44,266 nucleotides of DNA from Chara braunii (Eukaryota > Streptophyta > Charophyceae > Charales > Characeae). The stretch lies in the NCBI GenBank assembly GCA_003427395.1, contig BFEA01000817.1:53653-97918 (forward strand), in the 5' to 3' direction. Under the pieces are notes generated by a model. The model did no database searches, was not told the DNA's origin, and was given only the letters and a program-made list of their open reading frames with translations. The position numbers and the translations under genes were made by a program. Positions 32,721 to 44,188 of this stretch are shown here, in pieces; the stretch's first letter is position 1, and the number at the start of each line of letters is the position of its first letter.

Positions 32721-33983
32721 GGCGACTTACTCAGATGTCAATATGTCCTTAAGGGTTTGAACGGCTCCTTCTCGCTCCTCCGTCCAATCCATGGTTCCCT
32801 CTTCTCTGATCATGGCCCGGATAGGTTCGACAATCTTGGCAAAATTCTTAATGAAGATCCTCCAAAATTCGACCACGCCCAGGAACGCTCTTACCTCCGT
32901 TGTCGTGCGCAGGGGTGTTGGTCATTGCGATATCTTGTCCGTCTTCGCCGGATCCGGCTTCCTACCGTACGCGCCACAACGAAATCCCAATATGGTTACT
33001 TTCGGTACTGCTAGAATACTCTTTGGTCCACTAGCCGTGATATTGTATACAAGGAATCGGCGGAGTTAGTCCTTGATGTCCTGTAGGTGGTCCCACACAA
33101 ACCTTCGGATTCCTGGCTGGACTTCCGTCTCGTCCTTCTCCTGCGCGCCTTTGATCGGATTGTCATCGATGTAGGGCTCACACTTCTCTGGGAACATGTC
33201 CCCGGCTACAACGAGCATTCTGTGTTGCGCTTCGGCCACCGTGTTTGTGAAGCCCATAGGGGTCACTTGCATCTGTAACTGGCCTACGGGGGTGTGCATA
33301 GCGGTGTACGGCCTGTCCCGAACATCCAATGGAAGCTGGTCATCCCCTGAGTACAGATCTATCAAGGAGTAAATGCTCCGGCCGGCGTGCGATTCTGCTA
33401 ATAAATCGGCCTGAGGTAGCGAGCCAGCATCCCGGATGGTTACCGCATTCAACTTTTGCAGATCCTGAATCCACCTTAGTGTCTTGTTGGGCTTCCGAAA
33501 GACGAACCACCGGTTTGCGTATGGCGACGCTGTAGGTTCTGCGATGAAGGAGTCAATCTTCGCTCGGAGGAGGTCTGTCACTTCCCCTGCTATCCTTAAC
33601 TCATAGGACGGACCCTTGTCGTTCCAGCACTCATGCTCTACTGTGTGGATTCTGACCGGAGGGATCAGCTTCGCATGTAGCCGCCCCTTTTGATGATCGC
33701 TAAAAGCAAATGCCAGGTGAAACTCTTGCCAGGTCCTTTTGATCAAGCGATCTTCCTCCTCCGTTAGGAATCCTTCTACCCCTATCTTCATTGTGTCAGC
33801 TACCTCATCTGGTATCTGATGCCCTTCCGTCGCTCTTCTCTCTTGGATCACTCGGAGGACCTCCTCCTCCTTCTCCATAGCCTTTTCCTTTGATGTCTCT
33901 AGCAGGATCGAGACCAGTTTTGCTTTCTTCCCTACCGGCTTGTACTTTCGTACACTTCCTTCCGGGATCTTTCTCCTAAAAAA
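32721..33983 (-). pseudogene. Reverse transcriptase part of pol, copy 2
   Basis: Starts at the slippery heptamer and runs in the -1 frame relative to gag-protease. Motifs present: FVFRKPNKTLRWIQDLQKLN, LIDLYSGDDQLPLD (Tyr to Asp beside the motif A region), TPMGFTNTVAEAQ and PYIDDNPIKG. In-frame stops follow at about 33066 (TAA for Leu), near 32930 (TGA for Trp before PT) and just before 32720 (TAA for Gln). The single-base insertion that breaks copy 1 near 7515 is absent here, so this copy shows the ancestral frame across that point. Confidence 0.9.
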
Positions 33984-36900
33984 TGAACGGTCGGAATTGC
34001 CCTCGTTGCTTCTACGACTCGTGGTTGAATACTAACTAATTTCCCATTCAGACAATATCCTTTTTGCACCTCTCCTTCGAATTTGGCCAGGGCCGCCGAG
34101 TCCACTACTACCTTGTGGTATCTGAGGGCCTTGATGAGCTGCAACAAATCGGGGATCTCGAGCGCGACTTCTGGCACGTCCATGCGTACTTCTTTCCGCT
34201 TGGGCAGGCTGGCACCAAGTTCGACTTCTGACTCCTTTCCTGCTACCATAACACCTAGGACTTCGTCCTCCTGCCTCCTCTTCTTCTGAGGCAGGCCCAT
34301 CTTGATCCATTCCTTCTTATTGAAGGCCTCCTCGATCATGATCTCTAACCTCTCTCTCATGCCCTCCATTCGAGCAAAGGCCCCTTTTCGTGTGCCATCT
34401 TTGAACGATGGTGACCAGGTTGCCAATTTTTCCTTCGGGGGGTCTCCTCCCGTTCCAAGCAGTCGGAGGAGCTCTCCCCGACCGGTCACTGGGTCCTCTA
34501 TGTCTACCATGTACGAGCCGTCGTGCAAGTGCATGCCTATCATTTCTACGTTTGCGTACCACGGTCTCCCGAGGATTATGTCGTGGTCCATTTCCTTCAT
34601 TACGGTCATCCGCTGAAATGACCAGATCGACTCCCAGACTCCTGCCTTTACTACACATTTCGTGACGTACCCAGCGAACGGGATTTCCCCGCCAGCTCCC
34701 CGGATGCTCCCTGTTACTTCCTTGTTTACCGTACAACCCGTGTTTGTTGCAAAATCTCTCCTTATGAGAGTGATTTCTGCTCCCCCGTCTACTAATGCGT
34801 CGGTATGATGAGTCCCGATCTGGACTTTTAGCTTCCCTACGGGCAGTGCATGAAAGCTAAGCTTTGTCCCGGGTGGTGCCCTCATGACCTCGCCGCCCTC
34901 TCGGTCGGGCTAGCTCAAACGGATGCCTGCAAAGGCTTTCTCGAGATCCTCCAAGTCCCCTCGACTCCTCTGCAGGTTAGCGACTTGCGGAGCCTCCTCC
35001 TCCCTTTCCTCTTCAGGCGCTTCGGGGTCCTCATCTATCTCTACTCGTCGCCGAGTCAACAGTTGTCTAAGCCCTTTAAGCAACCTAGGGCTGGCCTGCA
35101 GCATGGTATGAAATGACACCGACACCATGGTCCTAGCAATTTGCTAAGTGTGTCATCGACCTCTGGTATGGTTAAGATCGGAATCTGATACCTAAACTTC
35201 TTTTTGGCGGCGGTAACTTTGTCCGTGGGTTCCTCTTCCCTAGGCTTCGCATAGACTTTCTCTGGTTCCCCGGCCTCAGGTTCTGCCTGGGGTACGGAAC
35301 TCCTAGCAACCTCCTCCATCACGGTGTCACGGATAATCCTTCTCCCAACCGTCCCTAGCCGAGTAGTCGCGTTCACCCTACCACGTCCGTCGCTTTTTAA
35401 AATGAAGTTGACCTGCGGCCCACGACCCCGAAATTGTTCCCAGATGATATCGACCACCGGCTCAGCTTCTACGACTGCTATCTCTAGCCCATTGAGCATG
35501 ATAACGGCTCGCCGCATTCCTCCTGGCAAGTTCCAATTTACCCGTTCTCCCTGCGGTCCGAATATCTCCCCCTTTAACGACGTGGTACATCTCCTTTTTA
35601 ATATATCATGGTTGAGTTTTGGACATGCGCGTACATAATGTCCCATCGCGGTGCAGTACTTGCATTGCTCGTTAGCAGGATCTCTCCGTCCAAATCCCCG
35701 ATTGGCTACACCCGGCGGAACTACGGCTTCCTGGGGAGGGAGGGGGGGTCGGGATACTTGCGCCTGCATAACCAATAGCGCGCTCTCCATCCTTTCAATT
35801 GTCGACTCCGTGCACCCGTTCATGTAGACTTTCGATCTCCTTCTTTACCTTGTCGCCTGTTCTCCCGGTCAGGTCTATGACCTCCCCTTCCTTAAGCAAG
35901 GCCAATGTCTCGGTCACTACCGTCTTTTCGGCCAGGTCCGTTACGGTGCTAAAATCCACATCCCTAGTGTTTACGAACTTGCTCGTCTGCTGGTAGGCTG
36001 ATAGAATCTTGTCTTTGTCGAACTCGGAGAACTGCCTAAGGAAGTATTTGCTCATTATTCGGTCCGTTACTCCTGGGATCCTTAGTGCTACCAGAGTAAA
36101 CTCCCGTAGGAAGTCATTGTACGTTGAGAAGTTCTTCCTCTGGACTGCCGCTAAGTGGGCCTCCGTAGCCATCTTCTCCGCTGCTAGGTACTTTGTCATC
36201 ATCACATCCCGGGTTTCCTTCCAGGATCGGCTTGCGGCTACGATGGCCATTATGTCCCGTCCCAAGCTCAAAGACACATGCTGCCCCAGGTGGTCCATTT
36301 TTTCTTCTTCGGTCCATTTCAACAGTGCGGCCAGATTCTCGTAATCTATCAGGAATTCCGTGATGTTTGCCCCGTCAAACGTCAACTTTTTCTTAGCGTC
36401 CGCTAGGTAGCCTTGATTTTTGTTTAGTGCTCACGCGAGGGACGACACTATCTTCCTAAGGCCGCCCTCGGAGCTACTGGCCTCGCCTGCCATACTGTTA
36501 TCCGGACCTTCCTTGTCGGCCTTCTGTCCCCCCTTAGTCTTCGCAGTTCCCTCCGGGTTGAACCATCCCAACACTCTTTCCCTGAGGCTCTAGAGCCCTT
36601 CACATCCTCGTGTTACTGCTGGTGTGGTCGGCAGACGGCTAACCCTACTATCTATGGCTGGCGGGTTCGTGGCTTTCTCTGCTTCCACCCCCGGGGAGTT
36701 CTTTCTCTCTTTCCTCCTTTTGCTCGGTGTTCCCCCACGGTCACTACCTTTATCCCCTTGTCTAGTTCCGCCTCGGCTGGTTTTTCGTTCGTCCCACGGT
36801 TCCTCCTGCAGAGGGCCTTCTTCGTTCCCAATCATCATTTCCTCGATCAATCTTGCCTTGTACTCCGCGGTCCTCTTTTCTATTTCTGTGAGTTTGCGCC

Positions 36901-37180
36901 TTGCATCCGTGACCCTTACTTTGTTAGACACAGCTCCCTCCGAATTCCGGGGGTTTGTCCTATCCTTATTCCTGCCCTCCTTGGTTTCCTGAGTCCCTTG
37001 CCTGCTTCCCCCTGCTTTTCCCGAGCTTTCCCCTGAGGAGATTTCCTTCCAGTTCCCTTTGGTACCATCCGGATTTATCGATTCTCTGTCTTTCTGCCCT
37101 TCTTCGCTTTGTGCGGCACTGCCTCCTAAGCCTGGTCCTCCTTCGCCCTTATGGTTATCCGTCTCATCCTCCGTGGCCAT
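33932..37180 (-). pseudogene. gag-protease polyprotein, copy 2
   Basis: The start ATG at 37180 matches copy 1. The capsid-like region (FDGANITEFL) is kept, and the zinc knuckle is intact here (CKYCTAMGHYVRAC, CX2CX4HX4C). The protease shows ALVDGGAEITLI. Lesions: TAG near 36590 (Trp in copy 1), TGA at 36431-36433 (CGA in copy 1), a 5-base deletion near 35798, a one-base deletion near 35135, and TAG at 34910-34912. The true terminal stop TAG at 33932 is shared with copy 1. None of these lesions is shared with copy 1, so they arose independently. Confidence 0.9.
33977..33983 (-). promoter_or_regulatory. -1 frameshift heptamer, copy 2
   Basis: T TTT TTA on the minus strand, same codon phase as 7281-7287, followed by the shared 0-frame stop TAG at 33932-33934. 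Identity of heptamer, phase and stop in two diverged copies supports function. Confidence 0.8.
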
Positions 37181-37635
37181 TCTGCCTAGTTCTGCATAAA
37201 CCAAAAGATTCCCCAGGACATACACAACGCGAGGCATTTAGGTTCCCTTGGTTCCGACTTCGTTGGCTTTTCTTTATTCGGGAAATAACCTTCTCCCTAT
37301 TTCCGTTTCCTGATTGCTTCCCTAAAAAGGATCCACGACTGACCCTGCTGCCCTGCCGAGCTAAGGGCGTGACTTAGTTTCCTTTATCACAGGCTCGTTT
37401 AGAGCGTCCTTGCCCCGTCGGGCCGGTGCGTAGGAGTCCGGGTTAAGCATCCCGCTAGGGATAATTTCCCGATCATTATTCCCCTTTTTGACCTTCAGGG
37501 TCACGACAACCATTAGGAGTCTACCCCCTCCCCCTTTTATTCTTTAGCGGTTTTTGATCGTCCGGGTCCGAAGCCCTTCCTCATTTCCATCGGCGGATTT
37601 TTACTTAATTTGCCGTATTGGCCCATCCCCGGAGG
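37181..37635 (-). other. gag leader, copy 2
   Basis: 455-nt spacer between D and gag. It ends in TTTGGTTTATGCAG shortly before the gag ATG, a better acceptor-like match than in copy 1. No primer-binding site recognised. Confidence 0.45.
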
Positions 37636-38451
37636 CTAGTCCCGTTCTCGCCCTCGTGGCCCTTCTGGTTCGGTAGGCTCCTCGAATAGTTGAGCCACCC
37701 CTGCTAAATAGCTCTCTCCTATCTCGATCTCTCTTAGGATTATGTGCTCGTAATCCGCCCAGGCTAGTCGCGGCAACCCAAATATCAGAATATGGATGAC
37801 TTCCAGTAACTCATGGGCCCTGTTTCCCCAGAATGGCCCATGTTCCACAGAAACATCGTAGAACATCCAGATGGTCTGAAAGGGGAAGTGGTCTACCCAG
37901 ACTATCGCTGAGTCTGTCGGCGCTTGTGCCCTTGCGAGGCTCCCGAAAATGAGGTCTATCATAAACCGGGGGACTCGACACCTCAACGGTGTGGTTGGTG
38001 CCTTGAACTCCCTCCAACCCCCCATTTCCACCCTGGTAAGCAAATCCACGTTTCTTCTACCCCTGACCGATTGTCCTATCTGTGTAAATGCCCGGGCCGC
38101 CCTCCGAAAAACTAGAGCCAACTCGTGGCCTTGCGCTATCCCTATCCCCAATAAGTGCCAGCCAACCTCTGGTAGGTATAGGACCCCGGTTACCTCTAAA
38201 TTGGTGAACAAATCGTCCCCAGGCCCTCGGTTGAGCCTCATCCTCATCCACCGATATTCCACCAACATGAAGGCGCTGTCTCTTCCTAGGGTCACGGCCC
38301 ACCATTCCGCGTCGAACCCCCGAAAGTTGGAATTCGACGGGAGGGATACTTCCCATTGCCCGCCGTTATTCCAGGGCGGTCCAGGGTACCGAGGCTGACG
38401 TTTCATTCACACACGGGGGTGGCGTTCCATTCGCACACGTCTTGCTGCCAT
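37636..38451 (-). pseudogene. Accessory protein D, nonsense near the start
   Basis: About 271 codons. The ATG at 38451 aligns with 2839 in copy 1; a TGA at 38407-38409 replaces CGG after 14 codons, though the following ATG at 38406 leaves 256 residues open. It keeps LVEYRW, 'LPEVGWHLLG', GGWREFKAP, VPRFMIDLIFGSLARA, VEHGPFWGNRAHEL and the C-terminal pattern SYLAGVAQLFEEP. This copy shows the unshifted C-terminus that copy 1 has lost. Same unknown family as A, B and C. Confidence 0.78.
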
Positions 38452-38569
38452 TGTTGCCTTGGTGATCCCCTGAATAGTCCACATAGAGAGGGTTACAACT
38501 AATCCTTAGTAAACGTCCACCTACTGCCCCTTTACCCTTCATGTTTTCATTCTTCTTCTCTGATCCCAA

Positions 38570-39361
38570 CTATCCCTCCATATCCCCAGGAGCAGCAACC
38601 CCCTCCGGTTGTTCGTACAGTCGGTAAAGGTCATCTATGTAGGTCGCGCCCCGACCTACTTCCTGTTGGATGACTCTCCACATAGCCTCATCACTTATTT
38701 GCGGAACTCCTGGCCTAGTGCTTATTGCCGCTCGTAGTATACAAAGCACCTCGTGCCCCTATTCGTCTTCAAAAGGCCCCATCTCTAGGAAGGCCCGGTA
38801 GTATTCCTGATACATTAATGCTTCGTCAAAATCTACCCTAGTTATGGCAGCTACTGCCTGCTCCACTCGCTCTACGCCTCCCAGTCGTCTTATTAGAAAG
38901 GGTGGCAGACTCATTCGTACGACCTCATTTGGCAACTCAAAGACCCCTGCTGCGGCGACTTTTACCTCAGCCGTCACGTCATCTCGTTCCGAATCCGCGA
39001 ACTCAAACCCCTCCCGCCAGGTTATTTGCCATGCTCCTTCGAACATTCGCACGGGGTCGTCCCCGGACGCCAAGGCAATCCCAAAAGTTCGCCATCCTTC
39101 TTCCGACAGGTGTAGGGATCCCGTCTCATGCACGCGCCCTGGGAGTTCCAAATTTATGCCCCCGAACTCTCCTCTCGCACGCCATTCCAGCTCTACTACT
39201 AGGTACACCGTGTCTTCCACCAATTCTGCCCCCACCCAGTCCATTACCGAGTTACTTACCACGTTTCTTGCTGGCAGGCTTATTTCGACCCTTCCCCCTG
39301 ATGCTCTTGGTGGTAGGATCCCGCGAGGCCTATCCTCCCAAAATGTCATTCGCGGGGCCAT
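38570..39361 (-). pseudogene. Accessory protein C, one nonsense codon
   Basis: 792 nt, the same length as in copy 1. TAG at 38759-38761 replaces CAG directly after the GPFEDE motif. Otherwise the sequence is close to copy 1 (TFWEDRPRGI, LVVELEW, 'LSEEGWRTFG', SLPPFLIRR, TYIDDLYRLYE). CAG to TAG is a single C-to-T change. Confidence 0.82.
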
Positions 39362-39655
39362 CTTGCAATGTCTCCTGCTCCCTCAGTCCGATTGCTGCAC
39401 CCACCGAGATTCCGCGTCATTTCGTGCTTTAGTCTTTCAGTACTTCCTACTTATCGTACACCGATCGTTGCTGCTATCCCTGCCCCATATACGTACAAAT
39501 CTTCTTCCCCCTTTGGTGTTGCTACCTTCCTTGTTTCGGCCCCCTCGCATCCCCTGCTAACTAATGTACACGCCCGCTTTTCTTACACTACATCCCGATT
39601 CACCTGCACCCTCCATACTCCGACCTTCCCGCGGTGTTTCGGTTTTTGGGTCCCT

Positions 39656-40411
39656 CTAATCGAACCACAGTACCTCAAACAACGTAAAGGCATCGTCCAC
39701 ATAGGATGGCGCGGCCGCCTCCTCCCGGCTAACTATGGCGTCCCAAGCCTCCGCGTCTACCTCTAGACGATCGTACTGACCTATCCTCAGGACGGTGATG
39801 ACTTCACTGGCTTTATCGCCGTAGAAGGGCCCATATTTTATGGACATCCTATATAATTCCTCGGTCAACCAGACACATTCTATGTGCACTTCCCTCATGG
39901 AGTCGGCCACGTCTGCTATGTGCTCGAATCCCCCGAACCAGTCGGCCACGAACTCGGGAACCCACGCTGTTGTGCGCAGGCAGGGAGGCTTGAGTTCCCT
40001 CCATCCTCCCATCACAACTCTGCTACTAACTTCGTCCCACCCCTCGTTGGCGAACCTTTTGCCTTCCTTTCGGGTTCGTGCCTCTGCATCCCCTAGAAGC
40101 CACATTGGATCCTGTCCCATTACTAAAGTAGTGCAAAATAGGTGTCACCCATCTTCGGAAAGGACAATCGTTCCGACCGACTCCACTTTGCCCTCTGCTA
40201 TCTCGTCCCAACCTTCCTCTTCCCTTATTGGGTTCCAAATCCGTTCTATCCATACATATGATAATTCTCGGACAACCTCAAACCCAACTCAGTCGCACGT
40301 GGTCCCCCTCCACTCATTTTCCGTTGGTATAGGCATTTTTATCCCTCCTCTGAGTCGTCTTGGTTCCCATCCCTTGAAGGTGTATTCCATCATCCTTTCC
40401 TCTCTAGTCAT
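39656..40411 (-). pseudogene. Accessory protein B, two nonsense codons
   Basis: About 251 codons from the ATG at 40411 (A at -3) to the stop at 39656, the only full-length B in the window. Two in-frame TGA codons (40289-40291 and 40145-40147) sit where the family has Trp: before VGFEVV and in the 'l-E-x-G-W' segment. Remaining hallmarks: YVWIERIW, GGWRELKPP, VPEFVADWFGGF, IKYGPFYGDKASEV, SYVDDAFTLFE. The N-terminal ~90 residues are only visible when the stops are read through. Confidence 0.75.
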
Positions 40412-40470
40412 CTTTTCCCCTTCCTGCACAATGCCAGGCCACCCGTTTTCCCTAAGTTAAGTCACCCTCC

Positions 40471-41209
40471 TTAGAAGTCCCAGTCCTCTATCTCATCATC
40501 TTCGTCTTCATCACTGAAGTCGTCCTCTTCGTTATAGAACAACTCTTTCACCCCTTCCAGAAATGTTTCCCCTATTGCCACATTTCTATAGACTATCCCC
40601 CAATGCTTGGAGCTAGAGACAAAGACATCGTCCACGCTAAGGCAGTTTAGTATCTCGGCCAACTCGTTCGCCCAGTTCCCCTCAAAAGGCCCCATTTCTA
40701 CCGACAACCGGAAGAAGTCTTGCCTAGCGCACTGGTATAGTCCGAGATTCGTCATGGACCGACATATCTGTACTAACCTGCTTTGGGTTTCGAAAACTGC
40801 GTCCACTAGGAAGGGAGGCAGCACACATCGCATGGTTCTGACGGGTCGCCTCATGCTCCCTCTATTCGCAAGTTCCACCCGCACATCTACCCTTTTCATT
40901 TCCATTTCCCTCCGCTGACACCTTAGCATTTTCCCCACCTTGCGACAAGTAGACCCACCCCCGGGTTTCCACCGTCCCTCGGAATTCCAAATCCATTAAA
41001 CTTGGCGACAACCTCGTCAAGCTGACATTAGTCCATACTGTCTCTATCCAAAGAAAAACATCCTCCCTTTCCAGCATTGCTGTTTGATACGCTGGTTCAA
41101 GGTCCGTCCACGCTCCATATTCCAGGAGGACGACCGATACCCCATCCTTTACATCTACTGGCATTTCCGGGTCGCTGGTATAGATTGGGGAAGGCAACCA
41201 TTGCGCCAT
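40471..41209 (-). pseudogene. Accessory protein A, frameshifted
   Basis: First of the four paralogues, ~245 aa. The ATG at 41209 has a strong context (CAAGATGGCG). The first frame runs to 40862 and includes LWIETVW and RGWVYLSQGG; the rest continues in another frame (to 40471) with VLPPFLVDAVF, SVEMGPFEGNWANEL and 'TFLEGVKELFY'. The shift lies between about 40870 and 40935. A is absent from copy 1. It ends in a strongly acidic tail. The spacing to B is only 59 nt. Confidence 0.75.
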
Positions 41210-42944
41210 CTTGTTTCAGCACCCGACCCCAGTTTTCATAAAAGAGTATCAACCGGTCCTTCTGGTCAGGTCAACCCTTGTCCTAGATGAGAATTATTTC
41301 AGACCCCTCATCAAGGTCTCCCTAATTTACCTCCCCATTCCTAAGTACCTCCTTCCCATAATACCCTCGGTCGGCCATCCATTTCCCCACATTCCTTCTC
41401 TTGGTTCCATTCCAACTGACCTCTATCCTCCTTCCTTCCGATCATCTCTCACTCGTGTGGACTTAGAGAGGAGGGGGGATAGACTTAGAAATATGCTCGT
41501 CCAACAATCCCAGCTCAATCAATCTTTACGAGGGGGGAACACATAAAAAAAAATCAGGCAATCTCACATATGGGTCGGTTATCTTCTCACCGGTCATCCC
41601 CAATATGGTCTCTCCGCTGGTACTATCGGCAGAGTTTTATCCCATACCTCAAGCACAACTCAACCATCGCGATCGCGGCACCCAGGATCCGGCAAGGCGT
41701 TAGCCTTTCCTTGTACCCAAAATACCCCATCCCGTCTTGCCGCTCTTGCACATCCATACCGACACCAAGGGCTACCCCGTGAGCCTAAGTACAGGGACAA
41801 AAGTCAGTCGTCCGGGCATTCACTTCCATCGGTCCAATGAGAATCAACCTTTCCCAAACCATGCTACGAGAAGCTACTAATCGTCTCCAAGGCTCCGTCT
41901 TTGTCCGCATGCAGTGGTACTCCCCCCGCCAGTCAACAGGCTAAGCCCCGCCTAAGGAGACGTTTCACACCCCGCCCGACATATCATCGAGCCAAAGCTC
42001 GTCACCGCTCGAAGGAGAATGCTACTCATCACCCGGCGTGACAAACTCCCGTCCGACTGCTCGGTGGCCTGACCTCCACACGCGAAAACACGGCAGCCTA
42101 CAAAAAGAGAGCGACGTTTCGCAACCCGCACCGGCCGGTGCAAACCAATCCTTTCCTTCCGAAAGGCAGGACGCTCGAATCCCATCAAGCAAACATAAGT
42201 CTCAAATGGGACACATAGAATACAAGTGCCTTTCCTTTTGTGCTCCCAGCGCTTCCTACCCATAACTCACATTTTTCTCTCCGGACAATTAGTGTCACTC
42301 CCCCTATTTTCATACATAGTGGTTGGTTCCTTCTCGTGAGAGTCTTCAAAGGTGAGCTAGTTTTCCTTGGACTCTAGCAACTCCCTTCATTCCCTTTCTC
42401 TTCACTTGTCTGTCCTTTCATAGGGCAGGATTGTTCCTTCTTGATGACCCGTTGTGTTCATATTAGTTCCTTCAAGCATTTCAAAAAAAAGTGCAAAGTG
42501 CATGAGCCCACTGGGCTCAAAGAAGGATTTAGAAGGGCACCCGTTCGGTCGGATCACTCCGCTGCAGGATTTTCATTGGAGCCCGGCCTAAGCCAAGCAC
42601 CAACCGCCTGCCAGGTAACGGAAACCCTTCTTTCATACGAAGAGGAAGGGTCGACCTACGACTTGCCCAAGGCTTCCCTGGACTGGCGAACACCAGCACC
42701 GGACGAAGGGGGCTAGAGCCATTCGACAAGGAAATGGTTGATCAAGTGCATAGCATGCATGTTATACCTCCAGGCCTGACCATGCCATCCGCCCAGCCAT
42801 TCTCAAATTTGATTTCTCACAAGGGAAAGAGCAAACACAAGTCCTTTTTCCTTATCTTGGGTTGTGTACACGTCAATGCGTTGGGCCCCCCCGTCGGAAT
42901 CGCAAGGGTCAATTTAACCCTTACCCGGCACCTCCACCATTTTT
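41210..42944. other. Unassigned sequence between gene A and the right arm
   Basis: 1.7 kb expected to contain the 5' leader and 5' LTR of copy 2. I see no convincing coding frame, no primer-binding site and no match to the copy 2 tail at 27025-29339, so a direct LTR cannot be assigned. Short open frames on both strands show no conserved motifs. Confidence 0.6.
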
Positions 42945-44040
42945 TGTAGGGCCAAACCCCGGTAGACTTTCGAGCCTTAGTCGACCCTACTGCGGGTCCC
43001 AGTTGGCTCGGCCCGCCCACGCTCATGCTCAGGGTGCGGGCCGTTCGTCCCGAGGTCACCCCCACCTAGTGCTTTGAGATGGATGGAGTTGGGTGTCGCG
43101 CGAGAGAGCTTTGACATTAGGGATGTAGCTCAGCCCTCACGCCGGGTGATAGTCTCGCTGGTCATTCCGCAACGCTGATATTTTTTTGATTCATAGTTGT
43201 GTTCTCATGCAATTGCTCCTTCCAATACGCAGGCAGTCCAAGGGTTCTTTGCGTGTTTCTCTTCTCTTGTGCGCAGGCTAAGCGTCATCCTTAGGCCGCG
43301 CACCATTTCCCTAAGCATTGTGGCTATATGGCGTCATCGGGGTGCGGCGAAGTCGTCCTCCCCCTCGCCTCTACGCATCAATCGGGTCTCACAATTTGCT
43401 TTCAACCTTATTGAGGTAGGCCCCTTAGTCTTTTTGGGGCCCTTATATGCATGCACATACAACATGACATTTTCCTTGGTACGACTGCACTCTCATTTAC
43501 ACTCAAAGTCTCAAGCGCAAAAGTCATTTCCATGGGTTGGCTCTATGCCAAGGGTCCCGTAGCCCCTTTGTCCTCTTCCCTTTCCCTCTTGGTGCCCAGT
43601 TCCTCTCGACCCTATCCCGCTCAAGGCATTTTTAGCCATCACTCACCTGCACAATCCCACACAAGCAAGAAGATCTATACAATCCCCCGTTGGGGGTCAA
43701 GACATAGCCCTTCCCACATGCCTATCTTTTCAAACTCTTTGGCTGCATTTTTGTTCCCTCTTGTTGCTCAATCAGCCCATTCTCTTCTCATAGTCATGCA
43801 GTCGGGGAAATGGTTGAGTCAAACTAACCTCGCTTTTACTTATGCCATTTCTCGGGTTTCGCCTCTTTCTCCCACTTTCTCAACCGTCCTTTCCTTTGCC
43901 TTCTTGGTGGCGCAAGGGACCGGCTACCCTCCCCTTGCCCCCTTTCTCCACCAAGTGAGGTCTGATCTCTTCTTTACCGTTCGCACCCTGGCAATGTACC
44001 AAGTGAGGGGAGAAGGGTTAGTCATATGCCAAGTGAGGGG
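42945..44040 (+). repeat. Right arm of the ~1.09-kb inverted repeat
   Basis: Begins TGTAGGGCCAAACCCCGGTA and ends CATATGCCAAGTGAGGGG, the inverted partner of 25931-27024, about 85-90% alike by eye. Outside it, a GA-rich stretch resembles the complement of the CT-rich sequence outside the left arm, so similarity may extend slightly further. Confidence 0.9.
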
Positions 44041-44111
44041 AAGAGAGAGAAGAAAGCAAAAGTGAACGAGGAGAGAAAGAGTGGTGGAGGGGGAAGAGAG
44101 AGAGAGAGAGT

Positions 44112-44144
<33 letters not shown>

Positions 44145-44188
44145 GTAGATAGATACATAGATAGATAGGTAGATAGATAGATTGATAG

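Larger units (their letters stand above)
27025..41209 (-). mobile_element. Ty3/gypsy-type retroelement, copy 2
   Basis: Inverted relative to copy 1, so the two copies lie tail to tail. It holds the full gene set A, B, C, D, gag-protease, RT-RNaseH-integrase and 3' ORF plus the non-coding tail. Coding part (A start to 3' ORF stop) is ~11.9 kb, large for a Ty3/gypsy element. Every gene except gene D's main body carries at least one lesion, mostly stop codons replacing CAG or TGG. The tail ends exactly at the left inverted-repeat arm; upstream of A lie ~1.7 kb of unassigned sequence before the right arm. Confidence 0.92.

Noticed and set aside
37198-37237. Earlier gag start in copy 2 (13-20 codons upstream)
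   Set aside because: The frame is closed in copy 1, and the ATG at 37180/4075 is the conserved one with better context.
43115-43175. tRNA-Ala-like start GGGATGTAGCTCAG in both inverted-repeat arms (SINE or tRNA gene)
   Set aside because: Only an A-box-like stretch is present; no proper anticodon arm, T arm or acceptor pairing follows, and the B-box match is poor.
25931-44040. The 1.09-kb repeats as the 5' and 3' LTRs of copy 2
   Set aside because: They are in opposite orientation; LTRs of one element must be direct repeats.
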